64,000 bases of DNA from Candidatus Kapaibacterium sp. (GCA_023957315.1 JAMLHE010000002.1:1-64000); one strand, 5' to 3'. Shown: positions 26,743-36,135, counted from the stretch's first letter. Program-made: numbers and translations. Notes: generated by a model from the letters alone, not told the origin.

Positions 26743-28158
26743 ATGAGCAATTCAAATCAAATTGTAAAAAATATACTTTCGATGGGAACAGCAGAACTCT
26801 CCGCTAAGGGATTGGCTGTGATTTATACATTGTACCTCATCAGTACAATCGGACCCGAAAGCAATGGTGCTTTGAGCTTTGCCAAATCTATTGTTCAATA
26901 CTTTTTTATAATTGTAATGCTCGGATTTGACCAAGCAGGCATACGAGATGTAGCTCGCAACCAAGCATTGCTGCCAAAATATGTCGGTTCGATTTTGATG
27001 CTCCGAATTGCACTTGCAATTTTGGGCTATATCGGCATTATCATCACAACACACATAATTGATTCCTTCTCACCGATTGCCGACGTCACCAAGAGGATGA
27101 TTTATATTTACGGTTTTCTGCTATTCGGACAGGCAACTTTGCTCACATGGGTCTATATGGCTGTCGAGAAAATGCACATATTAGCAATCAGGTCGCTTGT
27201 TCTCGGCATTCTGAATCTGGTTGGCATTATGGTCTTCGTCAAAAGCGAAAGCGATGTCGAAATAGCAATCATTATTATCACTATCTCGTTCATGGTCAAT
27301 TCGATTTGGATGTTTATCCACTACAAAAGCACATTCGGCAAACTGAGTTTTTCGTTTGATAAAAGCTTCATCCTGAGTTTGTTTCGCCAATCTTTCAGCA
27401 TTGGATTGATTTTTTTGATTGCAACGATGTACAATAACATAGACATCACGATGCTTGGAATAATCAAAGATGAGCGCGAAACAGGGATTTTTGCCGCAGC
27501 ACACCAATTGCTCGCTTTTTTGATTTTGCCTACGTTAATCCTTCAAGGTGCCTTTTTCCCCAAATTTTCCCGAGCTACAAACTTTGAAGAAAGAGATAAA
27601 GTAATCAGTATTTTTTCACGAATCAATTTTCTCCTGGGCTCATTTATAGCTCTGAATTTATTTCTTTATTCCGACTTAATCGTTGTGCTATTGGGAACTC
27701 AATATGCAGAATCATCGGGAGCATTGAAAATACTCTCGGTGACGATTTTTCTTCAATACATTGTCGTAAACTATTTCCAACCACTGATATCTTGGAAATA
27801 CGAGGATAAGGTAATAAAAGCTACTTTAATCGGTTTGACTTTGAATGTAATCGTTAATATGATTCTAATACCTATATACGGCTTGTATGGTGCGGCAATT
27901 GCTACCATATTCAGCGAACTGTCAGTTTTGACAATGATGCTAATTTTATTTAGAAAAGTTCACGGAAATTTATATCTTCCCAATCTGGCTAAAGCATTCG
28001 TAGCAACGCTTATTGGAGTCTCACCCGGATTTGTTATGCTGGCACTTGGACTAAACATGTATTTATCCGTCATAGTTACTGTTACGGCATGTATTTTGAT
28101 TTATTTATATACCAAATTGGTTGATTTCAACGAAATAAGGGGATATTTGAAGAAATGA
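26743..28158 (+). CDS. Polysaccharide flippase of the MOP/Wzx superfamily
   Basis: This is an integral membrane protein of about 471 residues with 12-14 hydrophobic segments across its whole length. It is related to O-antigen flippases that move undecaprenyl-linked oligosaccharides to the periplasmic face. The ATG at 26743 is chosen over a TTG two codons earlier. Its last 4 bp overlap glf (ATGA), so it is translationally coupled to the sugar-precursor genes. The cargo probably contains the furanose sugars made by the genes that follow. Confidence 0.87.
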   Translation: MSNSNQIVKNILSMGTAELSAKGLAVIYTLYLISTIGPESNGALSFAKSIVQYFFIIVMLGFDQAGIRDVARNQALLPKYVGSILMLRIALAILGYIGIIITTHIIDSFSPIADVTKRMIYIYGFLLFGQATLLTWVYMAVEKMHILAIRSLVLGILNLVGIMVFVKSESDVEIAIIIITISFMVNSIWMFIHYKSTFGKLSFSFDKSFILSLFRQSFSIGLIFLIATMYNNIDITMLGIIKDERETGIFAAAHQLLAFLILPTLILQGAFFPKFSRATNFEERDKVISIFSRINFLLGSFIALNLFLYSDLIVVLLGTQYAESSGALKILSVTIFLQYIVVNYFQPLISWKYEDKVIKATLIGLTLNVIVNMILIPIYGLYGAAIATIFSELSVLTMMLILFRKVHGNLYLPNLAKAFVATLIGVSPGFVMLALGLNMYLSVIVTVTACILIYLYTKLVDFNEIRGYLKK

Positions 28159-29282
28159 AATATGATTATCTGATAGTTGGTGCGGGTTATGCCGGATGCG
28201 TTATGGCAGAACGCATTACTAATGAATTGGGCAAGAAGGTGCTGATTGTTGACAAACGCGACCACATAGCCGGAAATGCTTATGATTATTTCGATGAAGC
28301 GGGTTTGCTCGTACATAAATACGGACCGCATATTTTTCATACATCATCCAAAAAAGTATGGGACTACTTGTCGCAATTTACCGAATGGAATCCCTATGTT
28401 CACCACGTCAAAGCAGTCGTAGAAGGCAAATTAGTTCCTGTTCCTTTCAATCTGAACTCATTATATACAGTATTTCCACCCGATTTTGCCCGAAAATTGG
28501 AAATCAAGCTAATTGAAAATTATGGTTTCGGGCTGAAAATTCCGATATTGAAAATGCGTGAAACTGACGACGCGGATATTAAATTTCTTGCCGAATATAT
28601 TTACAAGAATGTTTTCCTTGGCTATACAATCAAACAATGGGGCTTGAAACCTGAAGAATTGGACTATTCCGTTACTTCGCGAGTGCCTGTTTTCATATCT
28701 CGCGACGACAGGTATTTCCAAGATACTTACCAAGGTATCCCAAAGCATGGTTACACGGAAATGTTCAAAAAAATCATTGCCAACAAAAATATCAGAATCC
28801 TTTTAAAAACCGATTATAAAGAGATAATTGACGATATTAAATTTGACAAAATCATATATTCGGGTCCAATTGATTACTTTTTTGATTATTCCCATGGTGA
28901 ATTGCCATACAGAAGTTTGAATTTTTCTCTCGTAAATTTCGATTTGGAGCAATTCCAATCCGGGGCGCAAATCAATTATCCCAATAATCATGATTATACA
29001 CGAATCACCGAGTTCAAGCATCTGACAATGCAAAAGCATCACCGTACAACTGTGGCTTACGAATATCCTCAGCCTTATGTTATCGGCGAAAATGACCCGT
29101 ATTATCCAATTCCTCGAGCAGAAAATGACGAAATTTTCAAAAAATACGCCGCCGAAGCCGACAAACTCAAAAATGTGATTTTTGTTGGCAGATTGGCAGA
29201 TTATAAATATTACAATATGGACCAGATTGTTGGTGTGACACTTCAGAAATTTGAAAAAAGTATAGCAAATTTAAGAACATAA
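28155..29282 (+). CDS. glf: UDP-galactopyranose mutase
   Basis: Glf is a flavoenzyme that interconverts UDP-galactopyranose and UDP-galactofuranose. The 375 residues are full length. The FAD-binding motif VGAGYAGCV lies at 8-16. GNAYDYFDEAGLLVHKYGPHIFHT follows in the classic glf position. The substrate-site motifs WNPYVHHVKA, GYTIKQWG and the late DYKYYNMDQIVG are present. It overlaps the flippase by 4 bp and abuts the HAD-UbiA gene by one base. It supplies galactofuranose for the putative surface glycan. Confidence 0.96.
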   Translation: MKYDYLIVGAGYAGCVMAERITNELGKKVLIVDKRDHIAGNAYDYFDEAGLLVHKYGPHIFHTSSKKVWDYLSQFTEWNPYVHHVKAVVEGKLVPVPFNLNSLYTVFPPDFARKLEIKLIENYGFGLKIPILKMRETDDADIKFLAEYIYKNVFLGYTIKQWGLKPEELDYSVTSRVPVFISRDDRYFQDTYQGIPKHGYTEMFKKIIANKNIRILLKTDYKEIIDDIKFDKIIYSGPIDYFFDYSHGELPYRSLNFSLVNFDLEQFQSGAQINYPNNHDYTRITEFKHLTMQKHHRTTVAYEYPQPYVIGENDPYYPIPRAENDEIFKKYAAEADKLKNVIFVGRLADYKYYNMDQIVGVTLQKFEKSIANLRT

Positions 29283-30706
29283 TGCAAGATTTGAATAAAT
29301 ACCCTCTTTGTGTGGATTTGGACGGCACTTTGATTAGAACCGATATAATGTTCGAGTCAATTTTCTTGTTGTTGAAGAAGAATATATTTTATATTTTCAT
29401 GATTCCCATTTGGTTGATGAAAGGGCGCTATGAGCTAAAAGAACAATTGGCAAAACACGTCGAGCCAAATGTTGAAATTTTGCCCTACAATGAGGAAGTC
29501 ATACGCATTTCCGAAGCGGCTCATGCCGCCGGAAGAGATGTGTATTTAGTGACGGCATCGTATCATACTATCGCTGAAAAAGTCGGTCAGAAATTCCCCT
29601 TTTTCAAGGGAACCTATGCTTCGAAAGACGGAATTAACCTCGTGGCAAAAACCAAATCCGATTTTTTAGTCAAACAATTTGGCAAAGGACAATTTGATTA
29701 TGCGGGTGACAGTTACAAAGACCGATTTGTTTGGCAAAATTCTCACGGCAAAGTATTGGTCAATTGTTCCGACGAAATGAAAAATGAATTTCAAGGTACG
29801 GAAACCCAAATAATTGACGACAAAAGCCAATCAAAACTAAAATTATTAACCGAACAATTACGCGTTTATCAATGGGTGAAGAACACACTTGTGTTTTTGC
29901 CGATGCTACTCGCACATGTGATAGACCAAAGTATGATAATCAGCAGCACGCTGACATTTTTCGCATTGAGTTTTATGGCATCTGCCATTTATGTAATTAA
30001 TGATTTATTCGATATCGAAGCAGACCGCAAGCACGTTGACAAGAAAAACCGTCCTCTTGCATCAGGCAGACTTAAAATCCTTTCAGCGGCTAAACTTGTA
30101 CCAATACTATTTACAATGGCTGTAGTATTAGCATATTTCGCCAAAGGTTTTGATACATTGGGTGTAATATTGATTTATTTTGCCGTAACCGTATTATATT
30201 CCTTGTGGTTCAAGCGATTAAACATGGCGGATATTATAATTCTGGCAGGATTATATACATTGAGATTATTGCTTGGCGGCGTTGCGACCGACACTTTAAT
30301 TTCGCATTGGCTCTTGTCATTTTCGATGTTCTTCTTCTTATCGCTTGCGAGTTTGAAGCGATTTATAGAGTTGAAATCTATAGAATTGAACAATTCAAGC
30401 AAATCCGTTCGTGGCTACAATACCGACGATACATTATTGATGATGATAATCGGTGTAGCTTCCGGATTAATCTCAGTAGTGGTTTATGTGCTTTATATTA
30501 ATTCCCCTGCGGTTGTCGTGCTTTACAAAAATCATTTTGTAATGTATCTTATCGCTCCTGTAATATTATATTGGATTACGCGAACTTGGCTGATAGCCAA
30601 TCGCGGGCAAATTCATCATGACCCTGTCGTATTCGCATTTCGCGACCGAGCAAGTCATTTCGTAGTTATTATTATATTTATTTTATCCGTAATTGGAATG
30701 TTATAA
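29282..30706 (+). CDS. HAD phosphatase-UbiA prenyltransferase fusion (DPPR-synthase-like)
   Basis: This is a two-domain protein of 474 residues. The N-terminal HAD domain has DLDGT at 12-16 and GDSYKDR near 141. The C-terminal UbiA domain spans roughly 190-474 with about nine membrane segments. Its Mg-prenyl-phosphate motif NDLFDIEADRKH is near 240. UbiA proteins beside DprE1/DprE2 transfer 5-phosphoribose to a polyprenyl phosphate, and a phosphatase then removes the 5-phosphate. Here both activities may sit on one chain. The neighbouring DprE1- and DprE2-like genes, overlapping by single bases, support this role over quinone or heme synthesis. Confidence 0.88.
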   Translation: MQDLNKYPLCVDLDGTLIRTDIMFESIFLLLKKNIFYIFMIPIWLMKGRYELKEQLAKHVEPNVEILPYNEEVIRISEAAHAAGRDVYLVTASYHTIAEKVGQKFPFFKGTYASKDGINLVAKTKSDFLVKQFGKGQFDYAGDSYKDRFVWQNSHGKVLVNCSDEMKNEFQGTETQIIDDKSQSKLKLLTEQLRVYQWVKNTLVFLPMLLAHVIDQSMIISSTLTFFALSFMASAIYVINDLFDIEADRKHVDKKNRPLASGRLKILSAAKLVPILFTMAVVLAYFAKGFDTLGVILIYFAVTVLYSLWFKRLNMADIIILAGLYTLRLLLGGVATDTLISHWLLSFSMFFFLSLASLKRFIELKSIELNNSSKSVRGYNTDDTLLMMIIGVASGLISVVVYVLYINSPAVVVLYKNHFVMYLIAPVILYWITRTWLIANRGQIHHDPVVFAFRDRASHFVVIIIFILSVIGML

Positions 30707-32001
30707 TGGAAACAACATTATCATTTGGAAATTACCCCAAATTAAGCAATCAAAAACTAAACAAGTATTATTGCTATAACGACTTACTAAATATTGGCGA
30801 AATTGAGGGAGATATTTTGCCCTACGGTTTGGGCAAAAGCTACGGCGATAGTTGCCTAATTGATGGCGGAACATTGCTCGATATTTCGGGCATGAATAAA
30901 TTCATTAATTATGATGAAATATCCGGGATTTTGACGTGTTATTCCGGAGTGACTTTGGCTGATTGTATTGACTTTTTGCTTCCTCGAGGGCGTTTTTTGC
31001 CTGTCACTCCCGGAACAAAATATGTAACGCTCGGTGGTGCAATCGCAAATGACGTACATGGCAAAAATCATCACAAAGCAGGAACATTCGGGTGTCACGT
31101 CACCGAGCTTGAATTGCTCCGTTCGGACGGAACATTGCTTCAATGCTCCAATTCAATTAATTCTGAATTATTTGCTGCTACAATTGGCGGGCTCGGACTT
31201 ACGGGAATTATTACAAAAGTAAGCTTCCAAACTGTCGAATGCCCGGGACCAATAATCGAATCCGAAAGTATTAAATTCAGGACATTTGAGGAGTTTTTCG
31301 ATATTACGCAAAATTCAGAAAATTACAATTATACCGTTGCTTGGGTAGATACAACTAAACCCGGTAGAGGATTATATAATCGTGGTAATTTCGCTCCCAA
31401 AAGCAGACAAAAACCGTATAAATCCACAAATGGTAAAATGTTACCATTCCCGTTAAATATTGAATTAATTAATCCATTAACCGTAAAAGCATTTAATACA
31501 TTATATTACAACAAACAATTATCGAGAATTAAAAAAGCGGATGTATCTTTCGAGCCATTTTTCTATCCTCTCGATGCAGTTGACGGTTGGAACAAAGCCT
31601 ACGGAAAAAAAGGTTTTGTACAATATCAATTTGTAATTCCATTCGATAATTATATAAATGTATTAAAAGAAATATTTAATTTAATTACACGCTCAAAATT
31701 GTCATCTTTTTTGACTGTATTAAAAACATTCGGCAATATTAAATCGCCCGGCATGATGTCATTCCCACGTGAAGGTGTTACGCTTGCAATTGATTTCAAA
31801 ATGATAGGCGATGCATTGCTCAAGATATTAGACGAATCCGATAATATTGTCAAATCAGTCGGGGGAGTAGTCTATCCTTGCAAAGACGCTCGAATGTCGC
31901 CCGAAAATTTTAAAGTATTTTATCCGCAATGGACGGATTTCGCTAATTATATAGACCCTAAATTTTCGTCAACTTTTTGGAAAAGAGTAACAAAGGAATA
32001 A
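30706..32001 (+). CDS. DprE1-like FAD oxidase (polyprenyl-phospho-ribose 2'-oxidase)
   Basis: This is a VAO-type flavoprotein of 431 residues. It has an FAD-binding N-terminal half (PYGLGKSYGDSC near 39, PGTKYVTLGGAIANDVHGKNHHKAGTFG-type residues near 102-128). The C-terminal substrate domain ends in YPCKDARMSPENF, which contains the lysine equivalent to K418 of M. tuberculosis DprE1. DprE1 and DprE2 together epimerise polyprenyl-phospho-ribose to arabinose. The position of the cysteine targeted by benzothiazinones appears to be Ala here (TLAIDF). The gene shares one base with the upstream UbiA gene and is followed at once by the DprE2-like gene. Confidence 0.88.
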   Translation: METTLSFGNYPKLSNQKLNKYYCYNDLLNIGEIEGDILPYGLGKSYGDSCLIDGGTLLDISGMNKFINYDEISGILTCYSGVTLADCIDFLLPRGRFLPVTPGTKYVTLGGAIANDVHGKNHHKAGTFGCHVTELELLRSDGTLLQCSNSINSELFAATIGGLGLTGIITKVSFQTVECPGPIIESESIKFRTFEEFFDITQNSENYNYTVAWVDTTKPGRGLYNRGNFAPKSRQKPYKSTNGKMLPFPLNIELINPLTVKAFNTLYYNKQLSRIKKADVSFEPFFYPLDAVDGWNKAYGKKGFVQYQFVIPFDNYINVLKEIFNLITRSKLSSFLTVLKTFGNIKSPGMMSFPREGVTLAIDFKMIGDALLKILDESDNIVKSVGGVVYPCKDARMSPENFKVFYPQWTDFANYIDPKFSSTFWKRVTKE

Positions 32002-32003
32002 AT

Positions 32004-32744
32004 ATGAAAACAGTATTAATTTATGGTGCAACATCTGCAATAGCTCAAGCTGCAGCCGTTAATTTCGCGCAAGATAAATGGAAATTATTGCTCGTCGCAA
32101 AAAACGAGAATAAATTAAATGATTTATCAAACGACTTGAAAACACGTTATTCGGCAAATGTCGCTACATTTTATTTCGATGCACTTGACGAGGCAACATA
32201 TCAAAAATCCTTCAATGAAGCACTTGCAAGTGCCGGCTCGATTGATGCCGTTTTGATAGCACACGGCACATTGCCCGAGCAAGAGAAAATCGCGGGCAAT
32301 TTGGATGCAATCAATCGTGAAATCGTCGCTAACGGAGTTTCTGTGATTAATTTGGCAACAATTGCCGCAAATTATTTCGAGCCTTTAGGTAAAGGAATGA
32401 TTGCAGTGATAAGTAGCGTGGCAGGAGACCGTGGCAGACAAAGCAACTACATTTACGGTGCTGCTAAAGGCTTTGTCAGCACTTATTTCCAAGGTTTACG
32501 CAATCGAATGTTCCATAAGGGCGTATCTGTACTGACTATCAAGCCCGGATTTGTGGATTCGCCAATGACTTCACATTTGCCGAAAAACTTTCTTTTCGCA
32601 TCATCCGCAGCTGTCGGCAAAAGAATTTTCGAAGCTATGAAATCCGGTAAATCTGGTTCGATATATGTTCCGGGATATTGGAGGTTAATCATGTGCATTG
32701 TAAAATCCATCCCCGAATCTCTTTTTATGAAATTGAAGATGTGA
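32004..32744 (+). CDS. DprE2-like short-chain dehydrogenase
   Basis: This is an SDR of 246 residues starting at ATG 32004, two bases after the dprE1-like stop, with AAAGGA upstream. The longer frame from 31977 would only add residues that overlap the previous gene. The NAD(P) motif YGATSAIAQA is at the N-terminus. Catalytic Ser is in ISSVAGDRG and Tyr-Lys in YIYGAAKGF. It should reduce the keto intermediate left by the DprE1-like oxidase to give polyprenyl-phospho-arabinose. It is the last gene of the operon starting at 26743. No arabinosyltransferase is present here. Confidence 0.87.
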   Translation: MKTVLIYGATSAIAQAAAVNFAQDKWKLLLVAKNENKLNDLSNDLKTRYSANVATFYFDALDEATYQKSFNEALASAGSIDAVLIAHGTLPEQEKIAGNLDAINREIVANGVSVINLATIAANYFEPLGKGMIAVISSVAGDRGRQSNYIYGAAKGFVSTYFQGLRNRMFHKGVSVLTIKPGFVDSPMTSHLPKNFLFASSAAVGKRIFEAMKSGKSGSIYVPGYWRLIMCIVKSIPESLFMKLKM

Positions 32745-32874
32745 TTTGATTTTGGGTCAATTTGGCGGATAAGTCAAAGATTTCGGCACGTTGAATCGAA
32801 ACGGCTAAGTCTGTTTCGTACATTTAAGCCGGATTATTGATGCAACTAGGCATCTTACTTTGAATGGACGATGG

Positions 32875-34293
32875 TTAAATAGAATGATGAATATACAATC
32901 TCAACGCTGTGTTTGAGCTGCTGTAGTTTTCGTAATATTTATAATCGCCGTAACGTTCATATAAAAGGAATTCTAAACCGAGTGCAGTTTTTCGGGACAA
33001 GTGTAGATTGATTCCGGTATTAAGCAAACCGACGAACTCATTTCCTTCTGCACCGGCTATTGTATAAATCCAATATCTTTTATAGTTGGAATAGACTTCG
33101 CCCAAATCATAGAAGCTAAATTTTATTCCGATACTTCCGCTTGCGCCGGGACCAAGATTATACTCTTTCCCTTCTTCAACTGTATATTGAGAATTTGTGC
33201 CGCCCAGTAATATTGCCGATAGACTTATATTATTCTCCATCGTTAGTGAATTTGAAAGTAGAACGCGGTTGATTAATTGCCCTGTAGCACTCGTGGCGGT
33301 TAATTTATATACATTATTTATAAATAAATCGATTTCTTTGTATAGACCGATTATATTATCGGTGTTGTCAAAAAGTTTAAGTTTACTGTCTGTGATAACC
33401 CCGCTTGCAAATATTCCGACTATTTCATTTCCTTCGGCAATATTAACTTCAGTGTGAAGTGAAATATAGTCGAACGGTTTTGTGTGTTTATCAACATCAA
33501 ACCGATCGCTATAATTAAGATTTGCTCTAAGAGATAAGTATGTTTTGCTTTCATTAATGTTTTTACTGAAAAACACGGTATGAACCCCGGTAGAAGCAAT
33601 CAGTTTGAAATCGGGTCTTATATTCGGTGAACCCGATTTCCACATATCACCTCGTATTAGACGATTAAAACCCAGCATAGGATTAATTACGGTTGACGTA
33701 AACTCACGTAAGAATCTTTCAAATCCGGTTGAACTTTCATCTATAATTAAGTTTGAAACACGATATGATATTTCGCCTAAAGTTATTCCGCTGAAAGAAG
33801 TTGTAATTAGATCGTTATAAGAAGGAGGCTCGTTTTCCATAAAAAGCTCCCACATTAAACTTCCGCCGAATGTATATGGGGCGGACTCCCAAAAGCTCAA
33901 TCCGTTAGAACGTGCGGCATTAAAATAATTTGCACCATGAAATGGATGAAGAAATTGATTCATTAAAAAATGATCTTCATCCGAAACAAACCCGGTCTTA
34001 AAATTATCTTTAATTGTTCTCCAACTGATTTTAGCAAAATCTTGGTCGAAGATATATGTGTTAACGGCACCGAGAGAAAGATTTAGCCCGATAATTTCAA
34101 CAGCAGGGAGCAGATAATTTTTCTCGGCTTGTGAAGTTTCTATTGTTTGTTCACTATTAGAACTTTCCGAATAAACCACCAAAGCTGAAAGTAAATTTTG
34201 ATTATTATCTTGTGCTAATATGTCTTGAGAAATGCAGAACAGACTTATTATCACAAGAAAATTAACGGTCAGCTTATAAATATCTTTTTTCAT
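32875..34293 (-). CDS. DUF3943 family outer-membrane protein
   Basis: This is a secreted or outer-membrane protein of 472 residues with a signal peptide (FLVIISLFCISQDILAQ). The conserved DUF3943 core is visible as YDLITTSFSGITLGEISYRVS near 175, followed by the FERFLREFTSTVINPMLGFNRLI region. The second half has amphipathic strands typical of a barrel. Function is unknown. It is followed upstream (higher coordinates) by damaged genes, so it may be the surviving member of a decaying locus. Confidence 0.8.
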   Translation of the reverse strand: MKKDIYKLTVNFLVIISLFCISQDILAQDNNQNLLSALVVYSESSNSEQTIETSQAEKNYLLPAVEIIGLNLSLGAVNTYIFDQDFAKISWRTIKDNFKTGFVSDEDHFLMNQFLHPFHGANYFNAARSNGLSFWESAPYTFGGSLMWELFMENEPPSYNDLITTSFSGITLGEISYRVSNLIIDESSTGFERFLREFTSTVINPMLGFNRLIRGDMWKSGSPNIRPDFKLIASTGVHTVFFSKNINESKTYLSLRANLNYSDRFDVDKHTKPFDYISLHTEVNIAEGNEIVGIFASGVITDSKLKLFDNTDNIIGLYKEIDLFINNVYKLTATSATGQLINRVLLSNSLTMENNISLSAILLGGTNSQYTVEEGKEYNLGPGASGSIGIKFSFYDLGEVYSNYKRYWIYTIAGAEGNEFVGLLNTGINLHLSRKTALGLEFLLYERYGDYKYYENYSSSNTALRLYIHHSI

Positions 34294-34319
34294 TTTTAGT
34301 TATCCTTCAATCAAATTCA

Positions 34320-34556
34320 TTATAGTTCTGTGAGCTTTTTGAATATTGTGCATTTCGGAATGAAGTAATCGCTTTTACTGTCACTTGAAACTCGCTTCAC
34401 TTTTTTATGAGCTGGAAGATAAATCCACTGGTCGTGGTCTTTACCCTCATTATCATAACTCCAATTCATAAATGACATGTTTCTCACATCAGCCGTAGAA
34501 AGAAAAGACATAATGCTCTTTTCTTCTTGCCGTAATCTTTGCTGAATATCTGAGTT
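34320..34556 (-). pseudogene. Fragment of a LolA-like outer-membrane lipoprotein-sorting protein
   Basis: The frame is open from 34556 and contains the family signature W-S-Y-D-N-x-x-K-D-x-D-Q-W-I-Y-L-P-A-x-K-K-V-K-R-V-S-S-x-x-K-S-D-Y-F. Complete family members have about 250 residues. Here the N-terminal part is missing and the reading frame leaves the family after SDYF, before the expected MGSDF-type motif. The remnant is about 65 residues between a DUF3943 gene and a YtfJ-like gene. It is probably a deletion remnant; an ATG at 34511 exists but the product would not be functional. Confidence 0.75.
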
Positions 34557-34561
34557 TCATT

Positions 34562-35128
34562 TTAGAACTCCTCTTTTTTAATCTCTTTTTCAATAATGCT
34601 AAGTAATTTTTTTGTAATATCGTCGGTTAGTTTTTCATTGGAGAAAGAGATAACTTTACCCGTCGCATCTACCACAATTATGTTTGGATTATCTTTGGAC
34701 AAATTCCATCCCTTTAATAAAACTTCATCATTATCAAGTACGTATGATTTAGTTGCATCTTCTTTTGCTCTTCCCTTTACTTTTCCCTCGATAATGCCGT
34801 TGGGAATCCAAGTAGCCTTGGTATTAATTACCAGTGTTACTTGTACGGATTTGCGAGAATAAGCTTTACTATCTATTTTGTTAAGCAACGATTCAACATC
34901 CTTTTGCTGGTTCGGCGCTACATAAAAAATAATATTTAGTTTGTTTTTAAGATCAGAGCTTTTCCATTCGTTACCATTAATATTACCTCCTTTGTCTTTT
35001 TGCAAAACTAAATCCGGAAGATTTTTGTTTATCTTGATTTGAGCATTTAAAGTAACTACAGCAAATAGGGAGAGCACTATAAACCGTGATATAGTGATGA
35101 TACTTCTATGATTCTTATTCATTCTCAT
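34562..35128 (-). CDS. YtfJ-like thioredoxin-fold protein
   Basis: This protein has 188 residues with a signal peptide ending VVTLNA-Q. The C-terminal two thirds match the YtfJ pattern: LNIIFYVAP, TLVINTKATWIPNGII, YVLDNDEVLLKGWNL and NIIVVDATGKVISFSNEKLTDD. The redox-active CxxC of thioredoxins is absent, as in YtfJ itself, so a thiol role is not supported. It is periplasmic by prediction. It lies between the LolA-like fragment and the truncated TetR gene and appears intact. Confidence 0.7.
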   Translation of the reverse strand: MRMNKNHRSIITISRFIVLSLFAVVTLNAQIKINKNLPDLVLQKDKGGNINGNEWKSSDLKNKLNIIFYVAPNQQKDVESLLNKIDSKAYSRKSVQVTLVINTKATWIPNGIIEGKVKGRAKEDATKSYVLDNDEVLLKGWNLSKDNPNIIVVDATGKVISFSNEKLTDDITKKLLSIIEKEIKKEEF

Positions 35129-35176
35129 TTTTATTCATTTTCTTTTTTTTGTTGCAAAATACGTGTCAACTCTATC

Positions 35177-35464
35177 CTATCTTCGATAGGAAGGATTTTG
35201 AAATAGTAATGTAAACTTTTCCTCAGGCGTATTACCTAACGAAGTTGCAATAGTGCATCGTTCATCAAAAATCTGTGCAGTGTATTCAAGCAAAGCTACA
35301 ATAATCTCCGCCTGCACGGTAAAGTGCCTGTAAATAGCACTTACAGAGAATTGCATTTCTTTGGCTAAGTTTTTTATGGTCAATCCGCCGGTACCTGATG
35401 AGGTAAGTATTCTGCCGGCAGCTTCTATGATTTCCATTTGTCTGTCTGTTATAGTCATTGTCAT
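35177..35464 (-). pseudogene. Truncated TetR-family regulator
   Basis: The 95 residues contain a good TetR DNA-binding domain (RQMEIIEAAGRILTSSG, then LTIKNLAKEMQFSVSAIYRHFTVQAEI). They stop just after the start of the ligand-binding domain. TetR proteins are normally about 190 residues. A perfect 7-bp inverted repeat with a 3-nt loop (35175-35191) sits exactly at the broken end. Downstream there is no continuation in any frame before the YtfJ-like gene. It might still bind DNA but would lack dimerisation and effector regions. Confidence 0.75.
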
Positions 35465-35629
35465 TTTTCGATGATATCCAATCTAAAGTTACTTTTATGT
35501 TAGTGAACGTTCACTATGCAAAAGTATTGTAAAAAAATTACATATACAATTTTTTTTCTTCAAAAGTTTACTAACAAATTCAATCCTGCTATAATCGTCA
35601 GAATGAAATGTGAAATTTCCTAAATTATC

Positions 35630-35950
35630 ATGAGTCCGAGATTCATGAAAATCACTGAGCAAACATATTTGAAGGATTACAAATTAAGTGTTGGCGATAA
35701 AATTGCGAACTATTCGGCGAATATCGAGGGCAATAGCATTGATTTGAATTCATTTAAGAATCATGCTTTGTTGAAAGCAAAAGGCAACAATAATAAGGAA
35801 ATAGTAGATATTGAGAATTTGGTTGCGGCATACGAATTTGCGCAACTCAATCTTCTGAATGCAAAAAATCTATTGCATAGCCACGCATTTTTGTCCGAGA
35901 CTTTGTTAATCAAAAGTAAGCATGGTCATTTTCGAAATGAAAAGATTTGA
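35630..35950 (+). pseudogene. N-terminal fragment of a Fic-family protein
   Basis: The frame gives 106 residues ending after LLIKSKHGHFRNEKI. The segment SANIEGNSIDLNSF carries the class II Fic inhibitory motif (S/T)xxxEG. It is followed by the helices that precede a Fic core. The catalytic HPFxxGNGR motif and everything after it are missing, and the next 80 bp do not continue the protein. This is a truncated gene, lying next to the stray antitoxin tail at 36042. Confidence 0.7.
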
Positions 35951-36033
35951 GTTTTCGACTTTGAATTCCGAATTGATGAACATAATTTATTTGAAGAAAT
36001 GAACTTTGCTAAGGCAGTACATCTTCACAGTCA

Positions 36034-36118
36034 GCCTACACTCACACTGACATCTTCAGCTTTTTCCTACTTTCCAAACCTTCATTAATCAGCAATTTCA
36101 TCAATGATTGATAAGGAA
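36034..36118. repeat. 85-bp direct repeat, copy 1 (downstream of argH)
   Basis: This copy closely matches 39015-39099 in the same orientation and differs at only a few positions. Both contain the 3' end of a brnA-type antitoxin gene on the minus strand. The two copies bracket argH and argG. Confidence 0.92.
36042..36118 (-). pseudogene. C-terminal tail of a BrnA-like antitoxin
   Basis: The minus frame reads PYQSLMKLLINEGLESRKK then LKMSV and a stop. This is nearly identical to the end of the intact brnA at 39023-39298 (RRKKLKMST there). No start or N-terminal part is present; the sequence upstream turns into the end of argH. Confidence 0.88.
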
Positions 36119-36135
36119 AGTTGAAGTTTGAAAAT

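Noticed and set aside
31977-32003. Upstream start for the DprE2-like gene
   Set aside because: It lies inside the end of the DprE1-like gene, and the ATG at 32004 with AAAGGA upstream fits SDR N-termini.
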